Below are positions 1-8,069 of a stretch of DNA of 39,673 nt, piece by piece (within the stretch, counting starts at the first letter, position 1; each line of letters begins with the position of its first letter). Source of the stretch: an uncultured Acidimicrobiales bacterium (GTDB lineage Bacteria > Actinomycetota > Acidimicrobiia > Acidimicrobiales > UBA10347). The notes below the pieces were generated by a model. That model was given only the letters and a program-made list of their open reading frames with translations, was not told where the DNA came from and did not search any database. Where the stretch lies: positions 1 to 39,673 of the forward strand of contig CALDYC010000068.1 in NCBI GenBank assembly GCA_937941245.1. The letters are read 5' to 3'. Made by a program: the position numbers and the translations under genes.

Positions 1-960
1 CTCGCTGACCTGCAGGTGTTCTACATCAACATCGGCGGCGGCGAGCCAATGATCCGCAAGGACTTCTTCGACATTGTCGACCATGCGGTCGCTCGCAATG
101 TGGGCGTGAAGTTTTCGACCAACGGCTACTACATCGACCAAGCGGCTGCCGAACGGTTCGCGGCCAGCGACTTGCTCGACATTCAGATCAGCCTCGATGG
201 CTTCGATCAGGCAACCAACGACGCGGTACGCGGAGACGGCAGCTGGCTCCAAGCACGCACCGCAATGGATCATCTCGCGGCTGCAAACTTTGGTGAGTTC
301 AAGATCAGCATTGTGGCGACTCGCCACAACGTCGACCAGCTCGATGACTACAAGGCGATGGCCGACGACTACGGCGCTCAGCTTCGAGTGACCCGTCTAC
401 GTCCTTCGGGTCGCGGCGTCGACAGCTATCAGGACCTGCGGCTTACTCATCCTCAACAGCAGCAGATCTTCCGCTGGATTCTCGACAACCCCGATGTCTT
501 GACCGGCGACTCGTTCTTCCACCTCAACGCACTCGGCCAGTCGACCGGCGAGGCGTTGCCGGGCCTGAACATGTGTGGCGCTGGGCGCATCGTGTGCCTC
601 ATCGACCCAATCGGCGATGTGTACGCCTGTCCATTCGTCATCCATGACGAGTTCAACGCCGGCAACGTGCGAGATAGCGGCGGGTTCGCCCAGGTATGGC
701 GCGAGTCGTCTCTGTTCACCTCGCTTCGTGAGCCCGGAAGCGCAGGAGCTTGCGCATCGTGCGGCTCCTACGACGCGTGCGGTGGCGGATGCATGGCTGC
801 GAAGTTCTTCACCGGCATTCCGCTCGACGGACCCGACCCTGACTGTGTGTTCGGATACGCCGACGATGCAGTTGCGGCCGCCGCCGGGGCAGTTCCCAAA
901 CCTTCACAGGACCATTCACGACCTGTCCGGCTGAGCACCAAATCTGCGCCTTTGGGCTGA
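1..960 (+). CDS. mftC: Mycofactocin radical SAM maturase MftC (5' end outside window)
   Basis: MftC is a radical SAM/SPASM enzyme. It acts on the C-terminal Val-Tyr of the precursor peptide MftA (held by MftB), doing oxidative decarboxylation and then a cyclising C-C bond. The reading frame is open to the window edge, so the N-terminal CxxxCxxC cluster is missing here. What is visible: the SAM-binding GGGEP motif, the KFSTNG and QISLDG strands, and a SPASM-type cysteine set near the C-terminus (CGAGRIVC, YACPF, CASCGSYDACGGGC, then a last Cys). The ending with DHSR and a short basic tail matches MftC as I remember it from mycobacteria. It converges with mftE, 35 bp away. The start at 16 in the ORF track is an artefact of the edge. 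Identification is very secure from the C-terminal two thirds. Confidence 0.95.
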   Translation, partial: LADLQVFYINIGGGEPMIRKDFFDIVDHAVARNVGVKFSTNGYYIDQAAAERFAASDLLDIQISLDGFDQATNDAVRGDGSWLQARTAMDHLAAANFGEFKISIVATRHNVDQLDDYKAMADDYGAQLRVTRLRPSGRGVDSYQDLRLTHPQQQQIFRWILDNPDVLTGDSFFHLNALGQSTGEALPGLNMCGAGRIVCLIDPIGDVYACPFVIHDEFNAGNVRDSGGFAQVWRESSLFTSLREPGSAGACASCGSYDACGGGCMAAKFFTGIPLDGPDPDCVFGYADDAVAAAAGAVPKPSQDHSRPVRLSTKSAPLG

Positions 961-995
961 ACCCGGCGATCTGACCTGCCCAGCCAACACCACGC

Positions 996-1667
996 TCAGC
1001 CGTTGAGCTGGTCGTGAAGCGACGATGCCAGGGCCCAAAGCAGTGTTCGACCGTGCTCTGCGGTCGCGGTTCTGGGGTCGCCGAGCACCCCTGACGTCGA
1101 CACGGGCTTGATGCCGTGCTTGCGTAGGTCTGGCAAAAGTTCGACGAGCGGACGAACGTTGCCAACCACGTCGGTGGGGTCGCCGACGAGCTCCGGGGCG
1201 ATTGCGAGCATGAGCGATGTCTCGGTCAACCCAGCATGGGCATCGCCGTCTGGCACGACCGGAGCCCAGATCTCGACGGTCCGCCCCTCATCAACCAGCT
1301 GACGCTGGGCAGCTCGAATCGCCTGCACATTTCCGCCGTGCCCGTTGACCAAGACAACCCGGTCGAAGTGGTCCGCAGATCTGACGAGTTCGATCAGCAC
1401 CAGCTTCAGCACGTCCGATCCAATCGACAACGTCCCCGGGAAACCGGCATGCTCGCCGCTTGATCCATAGGCAACCGCTGGAGCTACGGCCATGGTCGAA
1501 TCTTTCGACGCAACCGCTTCGGCAACAGCAATCGCAATGCGGGTATCGGTATCGAGCGGCAAATGCGGGCCGTGCTGCTCGGTCGAGCCAACCGGCACGA
1601 GCAAGGTCATCGCATCGCCGACATCGGGCCATGCCCGGTGACCGAGCGACAGATTGAGTTCGGTCAT
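996..1667 (-). CDS. mftE: Mycofactocin peptidase MftE (creatininase fold)
   Basis: MftE is a creatininase-family metallopeptidase that cuts the modified C-terminal dipeptide (AHDP) from MftA. Visible motifs are STEQHGPHLPLDTDT near residue 30 (metal ligands E and H, then D), VNGHGGN near 110, and DAHAGLTETS near 150. All are expected in the creatininase fold. Its 223 residues fit the family. I chose the ATG at 1667 (MTELNLSLG) over the upstream start at 1712, because the latter would overlap the mftD start and adds a non-family N-terminus. The gene lies on the minus strand between mftC and mftD, both plus strand, whereas in the mycobacterial cluster mftA-F are co-directional. A TACCGT hexamer sits 7 nt before the ATG, so it may be leaderless. 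Confidence 0.93.
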   Translation of the reverse strand: MTELNLSLGHRAWPDVGDAMTLLVPVGSTEQHGPHLPLDTDTRIAIAVAEAVASKDSTMAVAPAVAYGSSGEHAGFPGTLSIGSDVLKLVLIELVRSADHFDRVVLVNGHGGNVQAIRAAQRQLVDEGRTVEIWAPVVPDGDAHAGLTETSLMLAIAPELVGDPTDVVGNVRPLVELLPDLRKHGIKPVSTSGVLGDPRTATAEHGRTLLWALASSLHDQLNG

Positions 1668-1674
1668 CTTTCGG

Positions 1675-1680
1675 ACGGTA
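1675..1680 (-). promoter_or_regulatory. Putative -10 (TACCGT) of leaderless mftE
   Basis: On the minus strand TACCGT (TANNNT pattern) ends 7 nt before the mftE ATG at 1667, the spacing expected when transcription starts on the start codon. No clear -35 is visible. Inferred from sequence only. Confidence 0.35.
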
Positions 1681-1693
1681 GCCGCATTGGGCT

Positions 1694-1699
1694 TAGGCT
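1694..1699 (+). promoter_or_regulatory. Putative -10 (TAGGCT) of leaderless mftD
   Basis: TAGGCT ends 6 nt before the GTG of mftD at 1706. No -35 consensus is visible. It lies 13 bp from the opposing mftE -10, so each promoter's -35 zone would fall on or beside the other's -10. Confidence 0.35.
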
Positions 1700-1705
1700 C
1701 TCGGG

Positions 1706-2875
1706 GTGGCAAATCCGTGGTTTGAATCCGTAGCCGTTGCGCGAGCTCGGGCGAAGAAGCGTCTTCCCCGTTCGGTGTACAGCGCCATCGTTGCTGGTGC
1801 CGAAGCAGGAGTATCGGCGTCAGAAAATATCAGCGCCTTCGATCAGCTCGGTCTTCGGCCAATAACGGCAGGGCAGACGACCGGAGCACCGCTCGACACC
1901 ACCATCATGGGGCAGGCTTCGTCGATGCCGGTCATGATTTCGCCGACTGGGGTGCAGGCCGTTCACCCTGATGGTGAAGTGGCCGTTGCCCGAGCGACCG
2001 CTGCTCGTGGGGTGCCAATGGGTCTGAGCTCGTTCGGAAGCAAACCCATCGAAGACGTGGTCGCCGCGAACCCGCAAACGTTCTTTCAGATCTATTGGGC
2101 CGACGATCGCGACTCGATGTCCGCGCGCATGGAGCGAGCCAAAGCCGCCGGTGCGGTGGGTCTGATCGTCACGCTCGACTGGTCGTTCTCTCACGGACGC
2201 GACTGGGGAAGCCCATCGATCCCCGAGAAGATCGATTTCAAGGTTGCCCTCGAACACGCTCCCGACGTACTCACTCGCCCTCGGTGGCTCTTGAGCTGGG
2301 CAAAGCAAAGGCGTCTGCCTGACCTCGGCGTGCCGAACTTCCCAACCGGCGGAGCGCCAGTACCCGGATTCTTCGAGGCATACGGCGCGTGGATGGGCAC
2401 TCCCCCGCCGACCTGGGACGACATCGCCGGACTCGCTTCGGAATGGAACGGTCCGTTCATGGTCAAGGGCATCGGCCGAGGCGACGAAGCCAAGCGCGCG
2501 GTTGACGCGGGGGCGACCGCAATCTCAGTCTCGAACCACGGCGGCAACAACATCGACAGTTCGCCAGCTCCGATCCGGGTGCTTCCAGAAGTGGTCGCCG
2601 CAGTTGGAGACCAATGTCAGGTGATGATGGACGGCGGTATCCGTCGAGGCAGCGATGTCGTCAAAGCTCTTGCGCTTGGCGCCGAAGCCGTCATGCTCGG
2701 ACGGGCCTATCTCTGGGGCCTGGCCGTCAACGGACAAGGCGGGGTCGAGAACGTGCTCGACGTGATCCGTGGCGGAATCGACGCAACCATGCGCGGTCTG
2801 GGTAAGAGCTCGCTCGATGAGCTCTCACCGGACGACGTGGTCATCCCCCACGATTTCTTCCCACCCGCTACCTGA
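1706..2875 (+). CDS. mftD: Mycofactocin FMN dehydrogenase MftD
   Basis: MftD belongs to the FMN-dependent alpha-hydroxy-acid dehydrogenase family. It oxidatively deaminates AHDP to premycofactocin, giving the redox-active alpha-keto amide. The 389 residues form a TIM barrel. The N-terminus (KKRLPRSVYSAIVAGAEAG) is typical of the MftD branch rather than lactate oxidases. FMN and catalytic motifs are visible near the C-terminus: SVSNHGGNN (catalytic His), DGGIRRGSDVVKALALGA and AVMLGR. The GTG start at 1706 gives MANPWFESV, the expected family N-terminus, and no Shine-Dalgarno is seen in front of it. It is followed after 4 bp by the SDR gene, so the two are probably cotranscribed. Confidence 0.94.
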   Translation: MANPWFESVAVARARAKKRLPRSVYSAIVAGAEAGVSASENISAFDQLGLRPITAGQTTGAPLDTTIMGQASSMPVMISPTGVQAVHPDGEVAVARATAARGVPMGLSSFGSKPIEDVVAANPQTFFQIYWADDRDSMSARMERAKAAGAVGLIVTLDWSFSHGRDWGSPSIPEKIDFKVALEHAPDVLTRPRWLLSWAKQRRLPDLGVPNFPTGGAPVPGFFEAYGAWMGTPPPTWDDIAGLASEWNGPFMVKGIGRGDEAKRAVDAGATAISVSNHGGNNIDSSPAPIRVLPEVVAAVGDQCQVMMDGGIRRGSDVVKALALGAEAVMLGRAYLWGLAVNGQGGVENVLDVIRGGIDATMRGLGKSSLDELSPDDVVIPHDFFPPAT

Positions 2876-2879
2876 CCAG

Positions 2880-3656
2880 GTGAGTACGGCGCTGGTGACC
2901 GGGGCCGCCCGCGGTATCGGCGCGGCTACAGCCCGGCGTCTGAGCGCCGACGGTCACCGGCTGGTTCTCGTCGACCGCTGCAGCGACGACCCGCGGCTCG
3001 ACTATGCCCTCGGCACCCGAGCCGAATTGTCTGCGCTGGCTGACGAGATCGGCGCAGTGGACATCGAGGGCGATGTGTCTTCGTCTGCCGTCTGTGAGCG
3101 AGCGGTCGCTGCCGCGGTTGACGTCGGAGGCAGTCTCGACATTGTTGTTGCAGGTGCTGGCGTGATGGCCGGGGGCGTCCCACTCTGGGAGCTGAGCGAC
3201 ACCGCGTTCACGGCGATGCACGAAACGAATGTCCTTGGCACGCTCGCACTCGTGCGAGCGGCGATCCCAGCCATGTTGGCCCAACCCGAACCGCGCCGCG
3301 GCCGCTTTGTCGCGATTGCGTCAGCTGTTACCTGCAAGGCAACTCCGTCGCTCGGCGGCTACGCCGCGACCAAAGCCGCGGTCACGAGCTTGGTCAGCTC
3401 ACTTGCTGCCGACCTCGCCGACACCGGGATCACCGCCAACGTCGTCTCACCGGGGTCAACCGCGACCGACCTGCTCGATTACAGCGCTCGCGTATATGGG
3501 CTGACCAACGCCGATGAGTTTGCTCAGCACCACATCAACCGGCAGCTCGTAGGACCCGACCAGCTCGCCGACGCCATCGCCTGGTTATCTTCGCCGCAGG
3601 CCGATGCGGTCACCGGCATCGTGCTTCCGGTCGATGCAGGCATGTCGGCCAAGTGA
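2880..3656 (+). CDS. Mycofactocin-coupled SDR-family oxidoreductase
   Basis: A short-chain dehydrogenase of 258 residues. It has the nucleotide-binding TGAARGIGAA at residues 6-16, the NAG-like AGAG strand, and the catalytic Ser and YAATK. Mycofactocin-dependent SDRs hold a non-exchanging NAD(H) that is recycled by mycofactocin. They carry a short insertion after the first beta-alpha unit, and here DDPRLDYALGTRAEL fits such an insertion. The ORF-track start at 2769 reads through the end of mftD in another frame. The GTG at 2880, 4 bp after the mftD stop, gives the correct Rossmann N-terminus. Direct coupling to mftD supports a role as a mycofactocin-linked alcohol dehydrogenase, but the substrate cannot be read from sequence. 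Confidence 0.85.
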   Translation: MSTALVTGAARGIGAATARRLSADGHRLVLVDRCSDDPRLDYALGTRAELSALADEIGAVDIEGDVSSSAVCERAVAAAVDVGGSLDIVVAGAGVMAGGVPLWELSDTAFTAMHETNVLGTLALVRAAIPAMLAQPEPRRGRFVAIASAVTCKATPSLGGYAATKAAVTSLVSSLAADLADTGITANVVSPGSTATDLLDYSARVYGLTNADEFAQHHINRQLVGPDQLADAIAWLSSPQADAVTGIVLPVDAGMSAK

Positions 3657-4927
3657 CCGACCGACAGAAGCGACCGCCGCTCCCCTCAAGCATCAGACTG
3701 CTGCTGTTCGCCATGGCGACAGGCAGCTTCTCGGTATCGATGCTGCTGACGGTCGTCGGACTACAGGTCTTTGCCATTACTGGCCGCGAGCTGGACCTTG
3801 GGTTGCTGGGCATCGCCGAATTTCTGCCGATTCTGCTGCTCACCCCGTTCACCGGGTCAATCGCCGACCGGTTCGACCGACGATTCGTCTACGCCGGCGG
3901 GCTGATGATCGGTATCGCCGCAAGCGTCATGCTCGCAATACATGCAACGATCGATGACCGTTCAGCTCTCCCGATCCTGGGTTTCGTTGCGATCTACGGC
4001 GTCGGGCGAGCCGTCGGCACACCGGCCGGCCGGTCGTTGCCGATTGACCTGGCCCCCGACGGAATGATCGAGCGGGTGGTCGCTTTGCGATCGCTGACCT
4101 TCCAGATCGCACTCATCTCGGGCCCACTGATCGGAGCGCTCGCCAACCGAACATCTCTGGTCTTGCCGTTTCTAATCGTGATCGCTGGCCAAGCGGTAAC
4201 CGTCGTCTCGCTCAGCTTCGTTCCCTCGCCCGGGACCGAGCGACTCACCACACGACCAGGCCCCCTGCAGGCAGTGCGCGACGCCCGCAACGGTCTGCGG
4301 TTCATTCGGGAAACACCGGTCGTGTTCGGCGCGATCTCTCTTGACCTGTTCGCGGTGTTGTTCGGCGGGGCAGTCGCGCTGCTTCCCGCCATTGTCGAAA
4401 AGCGGCTCGGCTTCGAAGACGTCGACCTGGGCGTTGGCATATTGCGCGCGTCGATTGCTGCCGCAGCGGCAGTGACCGCGCTTCTGCTCTCGATTCGCCC
4501 GCTCACTCGGCGTGTCGGTCACGGACTATTCACCGTCGTTGCCGTGTTTGGTCTCGCGACCATTGCGCTCGGCGTCGTCCGAAGCTTTGCTCTGGCGATC
4601 GTCGCGGTAGCAGTGCTAAGCGCTGCGGATCAGGTGAGTGTGTTTATCCGCTCGAGTTTGGTTCCGCTTGCCACTCCCGAAGCCATGCGCGGCCGAGTGA
4701 TGGCTGTAGAGAACGTCTTCATCGGCGGTTCGAACGAGCTCGGTGCATTCGAATCAGGTGCGACTGCGGCGTTGTTCGGCCTCGGCCCGGCCGTGGTCAT
4801 TGGTGGCCTCGGCACGCTGGTGGTTGTCGTGCTCGGCAGTCTGCGCTTCCCGGAATTGTTGCGGGTTGACCGTTTCAGCGACGTTCGACCAGCGCAGGTG
4901 TCTGGCTCAGGTGACCAGGTCCCGTAG
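3653..4927 (+). CDS. MFS exporter (EntS-like)
   Basis: A 424-residue major facilitator superfamily protein with about 12 hydrophobic segments. The loop 2-3 signature is seen as GSIADRFDRRFV near residue 70. The N-terminal half resembles the MFS_3/enterobactin-exporter branch. It starts GTG in a 4-bp overlap with the SDR stop, so it is translationally coupled to the mycofactocin-linked genes. It could export or import a substrate or product of the mycofactocin pathway, but that is inference from position. Its last 21 bp overlap the end of the convergent membrane gene. Confidence 0.82.
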   Translation: MTDRQKRPPLPSSIRLLLFAMATGSFSVSMLLTVVGLQVFAITGRELDLGLLGIAEFLPILLLTPFTGSIADRFDRRFVYAGGLMIGIAASVMLAIHATIDDRSALPILGFVAIYGVGRAVGTPAGRSLPIDLAPDGMIERVVALRSLTFQIALISGPLIGALANRTSLVLPFLIVIAGQAVTVVSLSFVPSPGTERLTTRPGPLQAVRDARNGLRFIRETPVVFGAISLDLFAVLFGGAVALLPAIVEKRLGFEDVDLGVGILRASIAAAAAVTALLLSIRPLTRRVGHGLFTVVAVFGLATIALGVVRSFALAIVAVAVLSAADQVSVFIRSSLVPLATPEAMRGRVMAVENVFIGGSNELGAFESGATAALFGLGPAVVIGGLGTLVVVVLGSLRFPELLRVDRFSDVRPAQVSGSGDQVP

Positions 4928-5275
4928 GTCAATGACCATCAGCGCGACCAGCAAAACGATGATGCCAAGGTTCAACGCGCTAATCGGCCACTTGTATTGG
5001 TGATCTGCGCGATGGAAACGCTTAATGCTGAACACGTTCGACGCAATGGCGATCAGCCCAACGATGAGCCCGATTGTCGAACCGATGCCCGACGCAATGC
5101 CAACGACTGGAGCGACGAACGGAAATACGACATAGGTCAGCATGCAGCGCACACCAGAAATGACCATTGACTGCGAGAAAACTCGTTCAGCGTCGCTCGA
5201 AGCAGGAGTGACGACAGGCGTTGAGCCCGGGGTAGAAACAACATCGGTCACGGACGGAACGGTAGCGGCATCCAC
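4907..5275 (-). CDS. Conserved small membrane protein, function unknown
   Basis: A protein of about 122 residues. A Thr/Ser/Pro-rich N-terminus of about 35 residues is followed by three probable membrane helices, with the conserved-looking stretches VRCMLTYVVFPFVAP and RFHRADHQYKWP between them. I recall similar mycobacterial membrane proteins but can give no function. The ORF track starts at 5425, deep inside the upstream gene. GTG at 5275, 28 bp after the preceding stop at 5304, is a more likely start, though the exact codon is uncertain. It lies directly downstream of the FNR fusion on the same strand and may share its transcript. Confidence 0.65.
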   Translation of the reverse strand: MDAATVPSVTDVVSTPGSTPVVTPASSDAERVFSQSMVISGVRCMLTYVVFPFVAPVVGIASGIGSTIGLIVGLIAIASNVFSIKRFHRADHQYKWPISALNLGIIVLLVALMVIDLRDLVT

Positions 5276-5303
5276 GATTCCAGCCGCATCGGGAACCGTG
5301 CTT

Positions 5304-7058
5304 CTACCAGTATTCCTCGAAGTGGATGTTGCCGGGCCTGCCGCGTCGATCGAGCGTGAACCCACGGTCGACAAGTAGCTCGGTGACTCCGACGACCTCG
5401 GGCCACTGGTCCTCATCCCCGTCACTTTCAGGAAGCCCGATCATCGCCGGATTCCCGCACAAGAAGACATCAGTGTGTGCCGGGTCGAGCGGGACCCCGA
5501 ATTGTTCGTTGAACGCGTCGTTTCGAATGACATCCTGCAGATACGTCTTCGGGACGTCATCCTCACGAGTCGGCAGTGGCATGTAGTGATAGTGGTCGTA
5601 CCGCTTCTCGAGTTCTCGGTGCTCGGCCAGGTACCCGAGATCGCTCCATTGACGCACAGTTACGGCTGAGATGATCGGACCGTGGTGGCCCTTGCGCAGG
5701 AGCTGGTTGACCATGGCGTTGTGTGGCGCTTCGCCGGTTCCGGTCGACAAGAAGATGCACGTCCGGCCAGGATCGACGACCGGCGCCAAGGTGTAACGAC
5801 CAGCCACCTTTGACCCAAGGAAGATTCGGTCACCTGGGCGTTTCAACGCAAGGCGTGGCGTGAGCCCCGGCACATTGTCCTCGCTCGGGTTGACGAGGAC
5901 GATGTAGAACTCAAGTTCATCGGTGTCGGTATCGACTGTCAGGTAACCACTCGTATCGAGGATCGAGTTCGAGATCGAATACGACCGCCGAACCATCTTG
6001 AGCCACTTGTCGTCGAGGTCGACGTCGATGGCGTCGTCGATGCGCGACTCCCAGTAGCCCAACCCAAGCGTGGCGTACTGGCCAGGAAGATGCGACGTAT
6101 CACCATGATCCGGCTTCACGTTCAACCGCCACAGGTCGGTGTGCGTTGGCTCGAACTTCGTGATTGTTGCGTTGTAATAGTGCTCAGCAAGTTCATCGGC
6201 CAGTGTCGTATCGCGGCTCCAAGACCGAACGCCAGCTGGTTCGACCGTGCGGTCAGGAAATCGAGCCTCGGCGATTCGCGGCCACAGGTCGGGCCCAAAT
6301 GCGCCGTGCATATCGATCGTCTCGGCCTTACCCGAAAACAACAGGACCGAGTCCGATGCTCGGGCTCGTTCGGTCACTCCGAGTTCATCAATGCGAGCTG
6401 GCGCTCGACTGGTCGCAAACACCACATGGTCGAACTCGAGATCGGGTGTGTGGCGATCACTGAAGTACGCGATCGGGTAGCCGTTGCGCTCCCCGATCTG
6501 CGACGGACTGGAGCGGTACAGGACAGTGGCCCGTCGTTCGCGTTCCAGCGTTGCCAGAATGCGACCTGCTACGGGCGACAAACGGGCGGGGTCCATGCCG
6601 TCGGCGGCTAGCACCACACCGGCACCTCGCTTGGCGAGTTCCATGGTTAGCTCGACTGCGTGATCGCTCACGCCGATCACCATCACATCGGCGTCGATCG
6701 CAATCGCTGGTGGTAGGTCAACCGACACGCGGTCACCGGGCACGACCGGAATCGGGGGCTCGCTCTCGGGTTCAACTTCGCGTTCCGCAATCACACACGC
6801 CGTAGCGACACGGGTCCGGCGGTCGGTCACAATCGTGACCAACCCGGTTTCTGGGTCAACGTCGACGCTCGAGACGATTTCGCCGAACGTCACCGACAAC
6901 TCGTTCTCACTGATGACGTCAGGCATGAGCACGGTCTGACCGCGTTCGATGAGGTGGACACGTTCGACACCAGCGCGGCGCGCCGCCTCGGCGACCGACA
7001 GTCCGCCAGCAGTCGCGCCGATCACGATCAGGTCATGTGAAGTGGTATCGGTGGCCAT
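5304..7058 (-). CDS. Fusion: disulfide-reductase-like FAD domain + ferredoxin-NADP reductase
   Basis: A 584-residue two-module flavoprotein. Residues 8-290 resemble pyridine nucleotide-disulfide oxidoreductases, with IVIGATAGGLSVAEAARRAG (first dinucleotide fold), DVMVIGVSDHAVE (second fold, GxGxxG lost) and VVFATSRAP in place of ATGxxPN. No CxxxxC redox pair is visible. Residues 295-584 are a plant/bacterial-type ferredoxin-NADP reductase: RRSYSISNS at about 357-365 (FAD, RxYS), STGTGEAPHNAM at about 438-449 (NADP), FLCGNPAMI at about 532-540, and a C-terminal EYW like the aromatic end of E. coli Fpr. The C-terminal half is thus probably active, delivering NADPH electrons to ferredoxins or flavodoxins. 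The ATG at 7058 gives a clean Rossmann start; the track start at 7118 adds 20 atypical residues. The FNR fold is secure, the role of the N-terminal half is unknown. Confidence 0.85.
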   Translation of the reverse strand: MATDTTSHDLIVIGATAGGLSVAEAARRAGVERVHLIERGQTVLMPDVISENELSVTFGEIVSSVDVDPETGLVTIVTDRRTRVATACVIAEREVEPESEPPIPVVPGDRVSVDLPPAIAIDADVMVIGVSDHAVELTMELAKRGAGVVLAADGMDPARLSPVAGRILATLERERRATVLYRSSPSQIGERNGYPIAYFSDRHTPDLEFDHVVFATSRAPARIDELGVTERARASDSVLLFSGKAETIDMHGAFGPDLWPRIAEARFPDRTVEPAGVRSWSRDTTLADELAEHYYNATITKFEPTHTDLWRLNVKPDHGDTSHLPGQYATLGLGYWESRIDDAIDVDLDDKWLKMVRRSYSISNSILDTSGYLTVDTDTDELEFYIVLVNPSEDNVPGLTPRLALKRPGDRIFLGSKVAGRYTLAPVVDPGRTCIFLSTGTGEAPHNAMVNQLLRKGHHGPIISAVTVRQWSDLGYLAEHRELEKRYDHYHYMPLPTREDDVPKTYLQDVIRNDAFNEQFGVPLDPAHTDVFLCGNPAMIGLPESDGDEDQWPEVVGVTELLVDRGFTLDRRGRPGNIHFEEYW

Positions 7059-7151
7059 GGTCCATTCTGGAGGCACCGACCGCTTCACTCGCAGAGCCAG
7101 CGAACCAAAGATTGTCACTTGTTCTGAATCAGCTGAAGAGGTGACGTCGGG

Positions 7152-8069
7152 TCACGCCCGTCTCGAAGCAAGCAACGCGCCAACAAACGTCAGCGGCGCG
7201 CCGACCAACGCCAAGGCAGCAACGTGGTCGCCGCGCAACGTTATGCCGAGGGCCAACGACACAACCGGGACTAGGTAAGTGATGAATGATGCACGCAGAG
7301 CACCAACCCGGCCGACGAGCGTGGCCATAATCCAGTACGCACAGCCGGTACCGATGGCGCCCAGAACCAGCACCGAGGCAGTCGCTGCGACGTCAGGTTG
7401 GTTGCCGCCAAGGTCACGCAAAGCAAACGGGATGACCGCGACAGTGGCGATGCCGAGCATATTGCTCATCGTGACGATGGCCCCGTACTTTGACTGCAGA
7501 GGTGGGGCAATGTTAATCGCCACGCCGTAACAGCAGGTCGCGGCCAAGATGAGCACGACCCCTTTAGCTTGGGAACTTCCCTCGCCAGCTGAGCCGAGCG
7601 CAATCAGCAAAATGCCGAGGAACCCAATCACCACTCCCGTCATCTGACGCCAGCTTGGAGTGACTTTGACGAGGGCAACCGACACGACAGCGACAAGCAC
7701 CGGCGTTGCGCCATTGAGCAAACCGGCAACCGCCGAGTTCACCCATTGTTGGGCAATCGGGAACAATGAAAAGGGTATGGCCACCCACACCAGAGCGAGC
7801 AGCACCATTGGCCTGCGGTCTGACGAATCGATGCGAACCTTGCGACCCATCGCCACTCGAATTGCCCACAGTGTCAGAGCGCCGGAGCCGACACGCAACA
7901 AGGTGACCATTGCCGGGGTGTATCCCTCGAGCGAGTAGGCAATCAGCAGAAACGACGCTCCCCAGATCAGCGATACACCACCAAAGAGCGCCCAATCGGT
8001 CGGCGAGAAGTGATCCGGGTTCTTCGCATCGGTTGCGGTGAACAATCCGTCAGTCTTGGCACTCGTCAT
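7152..8069 (-). CDS. EamA/DMT-superfamily transporter
   Basis: About 305 residues with ten hydrophobic segments in two EamA repeats (GGVSLIWGASFLLIA near the N-terminus, GAIGTGCAYWIMATLVGRVG in the second half). DMT exporters of this type carry metabolites such as amino acids across the inner membrane; the substrate cannot be told here. The start at 8069 (MTSAKTDG) overlaps the end of galM by 20 bp; an alternative ATG is at 8096. It is the last gene of the five-gene overlapping operon DUF2889-azlC-azlD-galM-eamA. A role in efflux beside AzlCD is plausible but inferred. Confidence 0.85.
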   Translation of the reverse strand: MTSAKTDGLFTATDAKNPDHFSPTDWALFGGVSLIWGASFLLIAYSLEGYTPAMVTLLRVGSGALTLWAIRVAMGRKVRIDSSDRRPMVLLALVWVAIPFSLFPIAQQWVNSAVAGLLNGATPVLVAVVSVALVKVTPSWRQMTGVVIGFLGILLIALGSAGEGSSQAKGVVLILAATCCYGVAINIAPPLQSKYGAIVTMSNMLGIATVAVIPFALRDLGGNQPDVAATASVLVLGAIGTGCAYWIMATLVGRVGALRASFITYLVPVVSLALGITLRGDHVAALALVGAPLTFVGALLASRRA

